Source of the DNA: a virus
DNA: 24,684 bases
IMG/VR virus record: IMGVR_UViG_3300032242_000600
Span: 1 to 24,684 of that record
Direction: 5' to 3' (one strand)
Position 1 is the first letter of the stretch. Each line of letters starts with the position of its first letter. This document shows positions 7,604 to 12,698 of the stretch, one piece after another. A program made the position numbers and the translations under genes. The notes under the pieces were generated by a model. That model saw nothing but the letters and a program-made list of their open reading frames with translations. It was not told the origin of the DNA and searched no databases.

Positions 7604-7885
7604 TCATCTTGCAGTAAGGGCATGCGCTTCCTCCAATCGTCTAAGAACTTGTTTGGCTACATACTCATCGGTGATAAGTTCTGCACCATTGGCCAAGTTG
7701 AGTGTGTGTGAGGCTACTGTTTGCCAACCGCCATCGCTAGTCTCTATGCGCGCTCTTTTAAGCGTCACTTGCCAACACATCACGCCACGGGTTACATGGT
7801 CAGGGTCCTCTACATACCGCCATTCAGCCGAGTCTGCTTTGTATCGGCGCACTAAGTCCACTAGATGTACTTTGGTCTTTCTCAT
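7604..7885 (-). CDS. small hypothetical phage protein
   Basis: A 93-aa protein starting MRKTKVHLVDLVRRYKADSA, with a basic N-terminus, a central beta-like part (WQVTLKRARIETSDGGWQTV) and a C-terminal helix (EYVAKQVLRRLEEAHALT). The ATG at 7885 lies inside the end of the preceding gene (overlap ATGA, 7882-7885), with SD-like GAGAGA seven bases upstream. No family recognised. A 65-base gap with no visible gene follows. Confidence 0.75.
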   Translation of the reverse strand: MRKTKVHLVDLVRRYKADSAEWRYVEDPDHVTRGVMCWQVTLKRARIETSDGGWQTVASHTLNLANGAELITDEYVAKQVLRRLEEAHALTAR

Positions 7886-8088
7886 GTCATTCTCTCGTGG
7901 GCTAAGGTTCTGATCTCAGGCGGGGGATACTCAAGTGTTGCCACCATTTGGGCTAGGTACACATCGGGCTTGGTTTTGGAGTTGTTGAGGTAGTACCTGT
8001 ATAGGCGTTGGATTGCATCCTCTGCATCTGTACCTACACGCGCTAGTACTTTGTCTTCGCAGATAAGTAAATACTCTCCGTTTGTCAT
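7882..8088 (-). CDS. small hypothetical phage protein
   Basis: A 68-aa protein (MTNGEYLLICEDKVLARVGT...). It has a beta hairpin-like start, then a helix (DAEDAIQRLYRYYLNN) and a Pro-rich turn near the end (EYPPPEIRTL). SD GGAGG is five bases before the ATG at 8088, encoded in the last codons of the preceding gene, with which it shares ATGA. Function unknown. Confidence 0.75.
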   Translation of the reverse strand: MTNGEYLLICEDKVLARVGTDAEDAIQRLYRYYLNNSKTKPDVYLAQMVATLEYPPPEIRTLAHERMT

Positions 8089-8264
8089 AGTTCCTCCACT
8101 GTGCGTTTGGCTTCGACTTTATAGCCTAGTTGTTTGATGAGTTGGATTGCGTGATAGGTGAGCGTGGTTGTCTCTGCTATCTTGGCAAACAGTTTGGCTT
8201 GCTCGCAGATGGGGTAATACAGGGTATTCCCGTATACGCTTTTGGGTTCAATCGTTATCTTCAT
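8085..8264 (-). CDS. 59-aa conserved small phage protein
   Basis: A 59-aa gene between 8264 and 8085. The product begins MKITIEPKSVYGNTLYYPIC and continues EQAKLFAKIAETTTLTYHAI to a C-terminal QLIKQLGYKVEAKR. I recall small phage proteins with the same layout: a VYG..YYPxxExA start, a TKTLT-like turn, and an IKxLGYxVE end. Their function is unknown. SD GAGGTG is six bases before the ATG. It overlaps the upstream gene by 17 bases and the downstream gene by ATGA, filling what would otherwise be a gap. Confidence 0.8.
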   Translation of the reverse strand: MKITIEPKSVYGNTLYYPICEQAKLFAKIAETTTLTYHAIQLIKQLGYKVEAKRTVEEL

Positions 8265-8442
8265 ATGGCACCTCTTTAAAACCAGCGATGGATAGGATTA
8301 CTTCTTTACAGTTAGTATCAAACCCATATGTTTGGGCTAGATGATCCCAATCGTGGGGCAGTAGTTCTGGGTCGATGCGTATCCACCCGCTCTTGCCTAA
8401 GATGGTGAACCCAGCCTTCTCAAGTTGCTTCTTGGTTAACAT
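8248..8442 (-). CDS. small hypothetical phage protein
   Basis: A 64-aa protein (MLTKKQLEKAGFTILGKSGW...). The N-terminal helix KKQLEKAGF and the following beta-like segments suggest a small alpha/beta domain; the C-terminus is acidic (EVPYEDND). SD AGGAGAG is six bases before the ATG at 8442. It overlaps both neighbours (23 bases upstream, 17 downstream). No family recognised. Confidence 0.7.
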   Translation of the reverse strand: MLTKKQLEKAGFTILGKSGWIRIDPELLPHDWDHLAQTYGFDTNCKEVILSIAGFKEVPYEDND

Positions 8443-8671
8443 AAGTTACTCTCCTGTTGGGGTTGATAGAGTCCATGAAGGCGAACTGCTCTTCAAAGTT
8501 ATAGGGAAAGCGTCCACGCTCATCAAAGAATCGCCACATGTCACAGGTGTAGCACCCGATCTCGTATGACTTGCATCGTTTGTCGGTGTATCCACGCTCG
8601 TATGAGCCCTTGAACTCTTCGCAGTGTTGCTTGACTGAATAAGCCCTACGCTTGTGTGCTCGTTGATTCAT
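8420..8671 (-). CDS. small Cys-containing basic protein
   Basis: An 83-aa protein from the preferred ATG at 8671 (MNQRAHKRRAYSVKQHCEEF). An in-frame ATG at 8689 has no SD, whereas AAAGGA lies eight bases before 8671. Residues include H and C in KQHCEEF and a later cluster RCKSYEIGCYTC, so a zinc site with four ligands is possible but unproven. The N-terminus is strongly basic. Overlaps: 26 bases with the upstream gene, 23 with the downstream one. Confidence 0.65.
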   Translation of the reverse strand: MNQRAHKRRAYSVKQHCEEFKGSYERGYTDKRCKSYEIGCYTCDMWRFFDERGRFPYNFEEQFAFMDSINPNRRVTYVNQEAT

Positions 8672-8885
8672 CTTGAAAGTCCTTTTCATGTAGCACAGGG
8701 TTGTCCAGTGCTTCTTTCATCCATTTAAGGATTCCATGCAAGTCATTGACTGATTCGCTACCAATACAAACATCGGAGTAGGCTAGGAGTTCGCGTTTGT
8801 CGTTATAAAAGACTTCCTTGAACTCGAGCCAGTTCTCTCCGCCATTTTCAGATGGGCAGTTGACTACCCTGATATTCCATTTCAT
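8646..8885 (-). CDS. conserved small phage protein (MKWNIRVVNCPSE type)
   Basis: A 79-aa protein starting MKWNIRVVNCPSENGGENWL, then beta-like EFKEVFYNDKRELLAY and a helix LHGILKWMKEALDNPVL. I recall this start in several phage proteins annotated as hypothetical, always small and near replication genes; no activity is known to me. SD AGGTGGA is six bases before the ATG, and it shares ATGA with the zinc-ribbon gene upstream. Confidence 0.75.
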   Translation of the reverse strand: MKWNIRVVNCPSENGGENWLEFKEVFYNDKRELLAYSDVCIGSESVNDLHGILKWMKEALDNPVLHEKDFQDESTSTQA

Positions 8886-9103
8886 AGTGATCCACCTTTG
8901 TGTGATGAGTTGAGTCCGAGCAGTAATGATTTGTCAGTTACTACTATGTAATTACTTTTTGGCATGGGCACGATGGTGTGCTTGCGTTGCTTGGCTAAGA
9001 TTTCTCCACAATCCATACATGTAGGGCGTAGAGTCTTTGCCCTGTGTGGTTCGACACGGACTGCATAACAGTGTGTGCATATGGGCAAGTGATAGTCTTC
9101 CAT
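8882..9103 (-). CDS. zinc-ribbon-like small protein
   Basis: A 73-aa protein with two CxxC pairs, C9-x2-C12 (ICTHC) and C29-x2-C32 (TCMDC), spaced as in a small zinc ribbon. The rest contains a short beta segment (SNYIVVTDKSLLLG) and a polar tail. This arrangement is common in phage proteins of unknown role and could bind nucleic acid or a host RNA polymerase subunit. No SD is visible before ATG 9103, although the reading frame and both pairs are intact. Start therefore less certain. Confidence 0.7.
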   Translation of the reverse strand: MEDYHLPICTHCYAVRVEPHRAKTLRPTCMDCGEILAKQRKHTIVPMPKSNYIVVTDKSLLLGLNSSHKGGSL

Positions 9104-9118
9104 GATAGGTGCGCGCGT

Positions 9119-9280
9119 TTACGAGGTTTCCCAGTCAGCATATATAAACATGCCTACGATCGTGGCTGTGCACCCAGAGTAGAAGAAACAGATATCTCTA
9201 AGATATCCATCGAAGTGGAGTCCAAAAGCGAATGACGCGCATGATATGGCTGTGGTTAGCACAAGGTGTATAGATTTCAT
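9119..9280 (-). CDS. 53-aa two-segment membrane protein
   Basis: A small gene with ATG at 9280 and TAA at 9119-9121. Start evidence: SD AAGGA about ten bases upstream and an ATGA overlap with the preceding stop. The product has two hydrophobic segments, about residues 5-21 (HLVLTTAISCASFAFGL) and 29-47 (DICFFYSGCTATIVGMFIY), with a short polar loop HFDGYLR. Both ends are therefore predicted on the same side of the inner membrane. Four Cys residues are present. It could be a holin-like or exclusion protein, but nothing in the sequence proves it. Confidence 0.65.
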   Translation of the reverse strand: MKSIHLVLTTAISCASFAFGLHFDGYLRDICFFYSGCTATIVGMFIYADWETS

Positions 9281-9435
9281 GACCAGATTTCCTTATAGGT
9301 TGCGTTGATGGCATCGTCCAATGATTCGGTAGTCTCATCGGTGTTTGGTGTGTATTCGCATACGAATTCCTCATCGTCCATGAAGTCCAATGGGTTATCG
9401 GTTGTGCGTGGAATGACTAGATACATTAAAGACAT
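9277..9435 (-). CDS. small acidic phage protein
   Basis: A 52-aa protein (MSLMYLVIPRTTDNPLDFMD...), acidic in the second half. Start chosen at 9435: SD AAAGGA lies six bases upstream. The frame stays open back to 9531, but that extension reads through a GTGTGGC repeat and has no SD, so it is probably not translated. It is the first gene after the repeat region and so may head the transcript that runs left. Function unknown. Confidence 0.65.
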   Translation of the reverse strand: MSLMYLVIPRTTDNPLDFMDDEEFVCEYTPNTDETTESLDDAINATYKEIWS

Positions 9436-9516
9436 GAGCGTTCCTTTGATTGGTGTGGCAATTGTGTGTATGTAAATACACGGGTGAAATAGACGAGCGT
9501 CTATATGGGTGTGGCA

Positions 9517-9536
9517 GATGTATGTATACATACATC
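9517..9536. repeat. 20-bp perfect palindrome
   Basis: GATGTATGTA followed directly by TACATACATC. It lies within the second GTGTGGC repeat copy. A symmetric site of this length fits a homodimer binding site. Confidence 0.7.
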
Positions 9537-9550
9537 AAACCTTGTGGTAC

Positions 9551-9571
9551 ACTTCTGCCATAGGCAGAAGT
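9551..9571. other. 9-bp hairpin
   Basis: Arms ACTTCTGCC and GGCAGAAGT with a three-base loop (ATA). No T-run on either side, so terminator function is unlikely. It sits just before the third GTGTGGC copy. Confidence 0.5.
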
Positions 9572-9598
9572 AGGTGTGGCGATTGTGTGTATATCGAT

Positions 9599-9620
9599 AC
9601 TGTATTTGCATACAGTTTTT
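9599..9620 (+). terminator. weak terminator-like hairpin
   Basis: Arms ACTGTAT (9599-9605) and ATACAGT (9610-9616), loop TTGC, followed by a short T-run. The stem is AT-rich and therefore weak. No plus-strand gene lies upstream, so it may simply be part of the palindromic repeat system. Confidence 0.3.
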
Positions 9621-9640
9621 GCTGAGTTGAAAATTGACCA

Positions 9641-9912
9641 ACAAATTCAAACCCAATAGGCATGCGGGTTGCGAGAGAATTTGTGAATTTGCGGTGTTTT
9701 CCAGAGGGTCAGACGGGTTACGCGATTATGTGAATGTGTGTATGTCATACACACCTCTGCGCATGTATCCAATACATACACTCTCTATATCTTTCTGACC
9801 CTTAATATATATAACAAATTCACAAATTCACAAATTACCCCTTGGCAACCCGCATGAAATCGACATTCTTGAATTTGCTGATGAATTTGCTACTTTTGGA
9901 CACAACAAATTC
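9641..9912. repeat. iteron-like GAATTTG/CAAATTC cluster
   Basis: Copies of the 7-mer occur at 9642, 9677, 9685, 9815, 9823, 9871, 9883 and 9906, with a near copy at 9831. Three 8-bp units (ACAAATTC, ACAAATTC, ACAAATTA) are in perfect tandem at 9814-9837, next to the AT-rich run TTAATATATATAAC. Initiator-binding iterons beside an AT-rich unwinding element look like this, so a replication origin is the leading idea. Confidence 0.5.
9736..9754. repeat. 19-bp palindrome
   Basis: Arms GTGTGTATG (9736-9744) and CATACACAC (9746-9754) around one central T. It matches the GTRTGTAT half of the dispersed repeat but lacks the GTGTGGC box. A smaller related palindrome (ATGTAT, CCA, ATACAT) follows at 9763-9777. 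Confidence 0.6.
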
Positions 9913-10135
9913 AAAGGTGTGGCACATGTATGTATACACACGCACTAGGTTTATGTGTGTCGCGGCGATCTTTGGATATGCGCTTGTCGCGTTTGGACGC
10001 AGATGCCCAACGCTTGTATGGTGTTCGGTTCGGCTCAGGGGGCAAGCCCCCTTGAACCTTCCGATTGTTTTCGCCGTCACGAAGTTTCGGCATTGGGGCG
10101 ATTGATACGCCCCGTGGCAAGGTGTGAACCCGCAT
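9911..10135 (-). CDS. possible small basic protein
   Basis: A 74-aa reading frame (MRVHTLPRGVSIAPMPKLRD...) with a strongly basic middle (RWASASKRDKRISKDRRD). Its ATG overlaps the stop of the 143-aa gene by one base (TAATG), a pattern used repeatedly in this genome. Against it: no good SD, and the last ten residues are encoded by a copy of the GTGTGGC repeat. If real, a basic DNA- or RNA-binding role would be possible. If not, the gap 9436-10134 is wholly non-coding. Confidence 0.4.
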   Translation of the reverse strand: MRVHTLPRGVSIAPMPKLRDGENNRKVQGGLPPEPNRTPYKRWASASKRDKRISKDRRDTHKPSACVYIHVPHL

Positions 10136-10566
10136 TAAGCATCAACTGTGTCAGACTTAGCAGACTCAGCGATACGCTCGACCAAGCCATACAAGAATGC
10201 GTTCTGACCTTTGAGGACAAAAGACTTACCTGCTTGCTCTGCTTTCATGCGCTTAACTTGCACAGACTTTTCGACATACTCACACAGTTGCATGAGGTTA
10301 GCCTTAGGCACTGGACCAGTTGGAGGAATGAATGCTTGAGCAACTTCACCCACGGCTTTCGGTAACAAAGACGATGACAAGATGTCATTGACGATAGGGC
10401 GGTATGTGCCATTTGACAACTGGTTTACATAGATCATGCTTGAGAGATTCAAGCGTGACTGACGATCTGCAAAAGCAATAGCCTTAGCAAAAGAACCAGT
10501 TTTGCCAGTCTTGGTAGACATGACGACAGACTGCTCACCGTTAAACAATGCGATAGCATTAGACAT
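10135..10566 (-). CDS. hypothetical phage protein (143 aa)
   Basis: A 143-aa, mildly basic protein. The N-terminal half is mixed (MSNAIALFNGEQSVVMSTKT, then FADRQSRLNLSSMIYVNQLS). After a PPTGPVPK turn at about residue 82, the C-terminal half is helical (LMQLCEYVEKSVQVKRMKAE). SD AAGGGG is seven bases before the ATG. It is the first gene of the leftward module and sits between the two repeat regions, so an early regulatory or origin-binding role would fit, but no DNA-binding motif is visible. Confidence 0.8.
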   Translation of the reverse strand: MSNAIALFNGEQSVVMSTKTGKTGSFAKAIAFADRQSRLNLSSMIYVNQLSNGTYRPIVNDILSSSLLPKAVGEVAQAFIPPTGPVPKANLMQLCEYVEKSVQVKRMKAEQAGKSFVLKGQNAFLYGLVERIAESAKSDTVDA

Positions 10567-10688
10567 AAAAATCCCCTTGAGTTAGGTTTCAAAGTAAATA
10601 CTGCACCATGCAATACCTACTTAAAAACCCACCGCCACACTTTGCCGAGCGTGTTTAGGCCATGTCACGATTACATGAGTTAGGCCAT

Positions 10689-10921
10689 GCGGTAGGGTTT
10701 ACCGCTCGCTTGCTTCACCCAAAGCGAGAAAAAGTTAGGCCCATAGTATTACAAAGTAATACCGACACCCGAAAATAAATTGTTAAAAATCGATACGATC
10801 ACGAAAAGAACACCATGCGACCCATACATGAATGCGATAGAGTTACCCATGCAATGCGATATACGGACACAATGAACAATCGTTGCCATAAGGCGTGACG
10901 CTGAGAATGCGATGATTCTCA
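10689..10921. repeat. series of four short hairpins
   Basis: Stems: GCGGTA/TACCGC (10689-10705), CTCGCTT/AAGCGAG (10705-10728), GTATTAC/GTAATAC with an AAA loop (10746-10762), and TGAGAAT/ATTCTCA (10902-10921). The first two abut, sharing one base. Arms of 6-7 bp suit dimeric operators as well as RNA structure. Confidence 0.5.
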
Positions 10922-10986
10922 CTATGAGGTGGGCAAGTAGGTTTTAACTAATCGACCAGTCTCACTATTAGGTGGCAGGGTAGGTT
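10917..10986 (+). repeat. imperfect direct repeat TCTCACTATKAGGTGG
   Basis: Copy one starts at 10917 and copy two at 10960. Both read TCTCACTAT, then G or T, AGGTGG, a variable GCA-containing part, and end in GTAGGTT. The distance of 43 bases is about four helical turns, which would place bound proteins on the same face of the DNA. Confidence 0.55.
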
Positions 10987-10987
10987 C

Positions 10988-11011
10988 GGGCGGCAGGGGG
11001 TGGAGGGAGGG
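10988..11011 (+). other. G-quadruplex-like G-run
   Basis: Four runs of three or more G (10988-10990, 10996-11000, 11005-11007, 11009-11011) are separated by loops of 5, 4 and 1 bases. This satisfies the usual G3+N1-7 rule on the plus strand. It is followed by a GC-rich stretch (GGCGGGCCCCGCGCC). Confidence 0.5.
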
Positions 11012-11075
11012 ACACGGACAAGGCGGGCCCCGCGCCTGTTTACGTATGGCGCACATAACAAGGTCAATTTTTTAG

Positions 11076-11099
11076 GAACATACATACATTCGCCACACG
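11076..11099 (-). repeat. fifth GTGTGGC repeat copy, reverse orientation
   Basis: The minus strand reads CGTGTGGC, GA, then ATGTATGTATG, matching the four copies at 9452-9945. It lies about 63 bases upstream of the GNAT gene start with its GTGTGGC box towards that gene, mirroring the arrangement on the other side of the control region. Confidence 0.65.
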
Positions 11100-11161
11100 T
11101 GCTCCCATACAGCTCTATGATTTAGTCATTAAACCTAAACAAACCCAGCGATAATGCGGGC

Positions 11162-11590
11162 ATGGCGTATAAAATCCAGAGAGCAAATTTAGGTTGCCTA
11201 GACGCGCAGCTGGCATTAACTCGACTCCAAAAACAGTGTTTACCCTATGACAAACCTTTTTCAACGATGGTGGGTTACTGGTGGATTGCCTACTCTGAAA
11301 GTGGTGTACCAGTTGGTTTTGCTGGTGTCGTTCCTTCTCAGCGCTGGAGTGATTGCATGTATTTGTGCCGCGCAGGTGTGCTATCTAGTCATCGTGGACA
11401 AGGACTGCAGAAACGATTTATTAGGGCCCGTATTAAGTTGGCTAAAGAAAAACATATGAATTGGCTTGTAACGGACACCAACGACAACCCAGCGTCAGCC
11501 AACTCCCTAATATCTTGTGGATTTAAAATGTTTGATCCAACTATTCCGTGGGCAGCCAAGGGTGCGTTGTACTGGCGCATGAAACTTTAA
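11162..11590 (+). CDS. GNAT-family N-acetyltransferase
   Basis: A 142-aa protein of normal GNAT length. Motif A is clear: CRAGVLSSHRGQGLQKRFIR with RGQGL at 78-82, the acetyl-CoA pyrophosphate loop. Motif B follows with DTNDNPASANSLISCGFKMF (105-124), where N114 and the SCGF turn are typical. The N-terminal acceptor part is aromatic (GYWWIAYSESGVPVGFAGVV). Substrate unknown: phage GNATs may modify proteins, aminoglycosides or nucleotides. No good SD precedes ATG 11162 (only GCGGGC). It is the first rightward gene after the divergent region, so early expression is plausible. Confidence 0.85.
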   Translation: MAYKIQRANLGCLDAQLALTRLQKQCLPYDKPFSTMVGYWWIAYSESGVPVGFAGVVPSQRWSDCMYLCRAGVLSSHRGQGLQKRFIRARIKLAKEKHMNWLVTDTNDNPASANSLISCGFKMFDPTIPWAAKGALYWRMKL

Positions 11591-11646
11591 TGGATCATAT
11601 ATAGACCGTTAAGCCACTTAATGACACATTAATAGATCATATATGC
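11587..11646 (+). repeat. 17-bp direct repeat at GNAT end and HNH start
   Basis: TTAATGGATCATATATA at 11587-11603 and TTAATAGATCATATATG at 11630-11646 differ at two positions and are 43 bases apart. The first contains the GNAT stop codon, the second the HNH start codon. The GATC core is AT-flanked. It may mark insertion or duplication around the HNH gene, or be a regulatory site. Confidence 0.5.
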
Positions 11647-12032
11647 CCTATAAAGACCCAGACAAACGTAAAGCCGCATCTGCAAAAGGGTCTGCAACCT
11701 ATTATGAAAAAAACAAAGAAGCTGTAAAAGCAAGAACCAAGAAAAAGAGAAAGCAACAAAATGCAGAATGGCGGGCCTTTAAAGCAACGCTAAGTTGTAG
11801 CCAGTGCGGGTTTAGCCACCCAGCGGCTATGGACTTTCACCATACAAACAAAGACGACAAAGAAGGCGGAGTGCACGAATTTGCCCGTATGCGTAACTAC
11901 AAAAAAGCCTACGAAGAAATAAAAAAATGTATCGTATTATGCGCAAATTGCCACAGAATTGTTCATTATACTGACCATTATCAAAAGAAAGCCGCCAAAA
12001 AAGCCAAGAAAAACGGGGCCGAAGCCCCGTGA
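11643..12032 (+). CDS. HNH endonuclease-like protein
   Basis: A 129-aa protein. The N-terminal 45 residues are very basic (RTKKKRKQQN) and probably contact DNA. The HNH part runs from about 50 to 108: zinc pair C52-x2-C55 (CSQCG), catalytic-type DFHH at 64-67, second zinc pair C100-x2-C103 followed by H104 (CANCHRIVH). This matches the small phage HNH proteins. In several phages an HNH protein next to terminase helps packaging; in others it is a homing enzyme. No SD is visible before ATG 11643. The last codons form the left arm and loop of a strong hairpin, so the gene end and the terminator of the convergent gene overlap. Confidence 0.85.
   Translation: MPYKDPDKRKAASAKGSATYYEKNKEAVKARTKKKRKQQNAEWRAFKATLSCSQCGFSHPAAMDFHHTNKDDKEGGVHEFARMRNYKKAYEEIKKCIVLCANCHRIVHYTDHYQKKAAKKAKKNGAEAP
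12004..12030 (-). terminator. intrinsic terminator for the acidic gene
   Basis: Arms ACGGGGC (12013-12019) and GCCCCGT (12024-12030). On the minus strand the loop is TTCG, a very stable tetraloop, and the stem is followed by a T-run (CCGTTTTTCTT). It lies just past the end of the convergent acidic gene and inside the end of the HNH gene. Confidence 0.8.
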
Positions 12033-12052
12033 AATACGGAATCTAAACCCGA

Positions 12053-12415
12053 TTATTTTTCTTCTGGAGCTTGAGTAATGTTGAAAATGTATGTATTTCC
12101 AGCGTCTTCTCCGACAGTTTCGTCTTCTTCTTCTGGATCGACTTCAAACCACTCGTCAGTTTCTGCATCGTATTGATACCATGCGTCATTCTCTGCATCA
12201 TAGAAATAATCGCCGTCTTCGTCTTCGAACTCTTCATCTTCGGCTTCATCTTCGTCTTCTTCGGTTACGACGTCATAGTCCACAGCCCAGCCGTGGTCTT
12301 TTTGGAAGTCGATAAATTCTTTGATGATTTCAATCTTGTCGAAATCAAAGGTCTCGATAGTCATTACTTCGTCTTCGGTACCCCAAGCGCTGAGGTCAAT
12401 GGTGATTTTGTACAT
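12053..12415 (-). CDS. strongly acidic protein, possible DNA mimic
   Basis: A 120-aa protein from ATG 12415 (MYKITIDLSAWGTEDE...). This start has SD GGAGA four bases upstream; the longer frame to 12472 lacks one. By my count 46 of 120 residues are D or E, with about five K and no R. Residues about 1-50 look like a small alpha/beta domain. Residues 70-92 are almost continuous acid (TEEDEDEAEDEEFEDEDGDY), followed by two related aromatic units, YDAENDAWYQ and YDAETDEWFEV. It is a lone minus-strand gene inside the rightward region, with its own terminator. Such acidity could mimic DNA, as Ocr-type anti-restriction proteins do, but no homology is claimed. Confidence 0.8.
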   Translation of the reverse strand: MYKITIDLSAWGTEDEVMTIETFDFDKIEIIKEFIDFQKDHGWAVDYDVVTEEDEDEAEDEEFEDEDGDYFYDAENDAWYQYDAETDEWFEVDPEEEDETVGEDAGNTYIFNITQAPEEK

Positions 12416-12518
12416 AGGTTCTCCAAGGTTAAAAGGGATACAGCTTTGGGGCTGTAACGACATGCTAGACAACCTTTATTACTTCTGCAAGACAACACTT
12501 TAGTTTTAAATTTTGTGT

Positions 12519-12527
12519 TGATATACT
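12519..12527 (+). promoter_or_regulatory. extended -10 promoter element
   Basis: TGATATACT contains TG-N-TATACT, five of six matches to TATAAT plus the extended-10 TG. A weak -35 (TTTAGT) lies 17-18 bases upstream. It faces the late genes. Moderate support. Confidence 0.5.
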
Positions 12528-12640
12528 ACGCTTGTGCAGTTGTCAAACCGGCGTAATGGGGACGAAGAACTTGGTTATTTTCCGGTTTTCTTACCAAGGT
12601 TCAACGAAATGGCAGGCGAGCTTCTTACCCGTTACTGCAC

Positions 12641-12668
12641 TTGACACACCATTTTTTGGCGTTAACAT
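12641..12668 (+). promoter_or_regulatory. sigma70-like promoter for late small genes
   Basis: Perfect -35 TTGACA (12641-12646), 16-base spacer, -10 TAACAT (12663-12668; four of six). It ends about 30 bases before the start codon at 12699. The same spacing occurs in the promoter at 17605-17632. Confidence 0.6.
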
Positions 12669-12698
12669 ACACACGTCATTAACCAACAGGAGTTTTCT

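Larger units (their letters stand above)
9436..9910. other. non-coding repeat region, candidate origin/control region
   Basis: I see no convincing gene here. The stretch holds three copies of a GTGTGGC-type repeat (9452-9481, 9508-9536, 9573-9600), two perfect palindromes (9517-9536; 9736-9754), and two hairpins (9551-9571; 9599-9616 followed by a T-run). It also holds at least nine copies of GAATTTG or its complement between 9641 and 9912, an AT-rich run (9802-9814) and a 12-bp inverted repeat (9661-9672 with 9845-9856). Repeats of this density suggest a replication origin and/or operator array. No experimental sign is available. Confidence 0.6.
9452..9945 (+). repeat. dispersed GTGTGGC-N2-WTGTRTGTAT repeats (four copies)
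   Basis: Four copies in the same orientation start at 9452, 9508, 9573 and 9916. They share GGTGTGGC, two variable bases, then A or T and TGTRTGTAT. A fifth copy lies in reverse orientation at 11076-11099. In both places the GTGTGGC end faces the nearest outward-transcribed genes. Each copy is followed by a partial inverted repeat of the GTRTGTAT half. Likely a binding site for a phage-encoded protein or a phage-specific promoter element; this is inference. Confidence 0.7.
10567..11161. promoter_or_regulatory. divergent intergenic control region
   Basis: A 595-base gap between the leftward and rightward modules with no supported gene. Contents: three TTAGGCC repeats (10655, 10680, 10735), four hairpins between 10689 and 10921, and three AATGCGAT repeats (10831, 10853, 10906). 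A 26-27 bp imperfect direct repeat (10917-10942 and 10960-10986), a G-run with quadruplex potential (10988-11011) and a reverse GTGTGGC repeat (11076-11099) follow. Divergent promoters must lie here or nearby, but I find no convincing -35/-10 pair for either direction. Confidence 0.65.
12416..12698. other. intergenic region with late promoters
   Basis: The 283 bases between the acidic gene and the first late gene contain no gene with an SD. A plus-strand frame from 12532 exists but runs antisense-like across the next gene in another frame. The stretch holds an extended -10 (12519-12527) and a TTGACA-type promoter (12641-12668). Confidence 0.6.

Noticed and set aside
9436-9531. N-terminal extension of the small acidic protein to 9531
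   Set aside because: It would translate a GTGTGGC repeat and lacks an SD, while the ATG at 9435 has one.
9814-9837. CRISPR-like tandem repeats
   Set aside because: Units are 8 bp with no spacers and no cas genes; iteron-like is the better reading.
9842-10365. Plus-strand open frames across the repeat region and opposite the 143-aa gene
   Set aside because: No SD, they read through repeats and antisense of a supported gene, and all real genes here run leftward.
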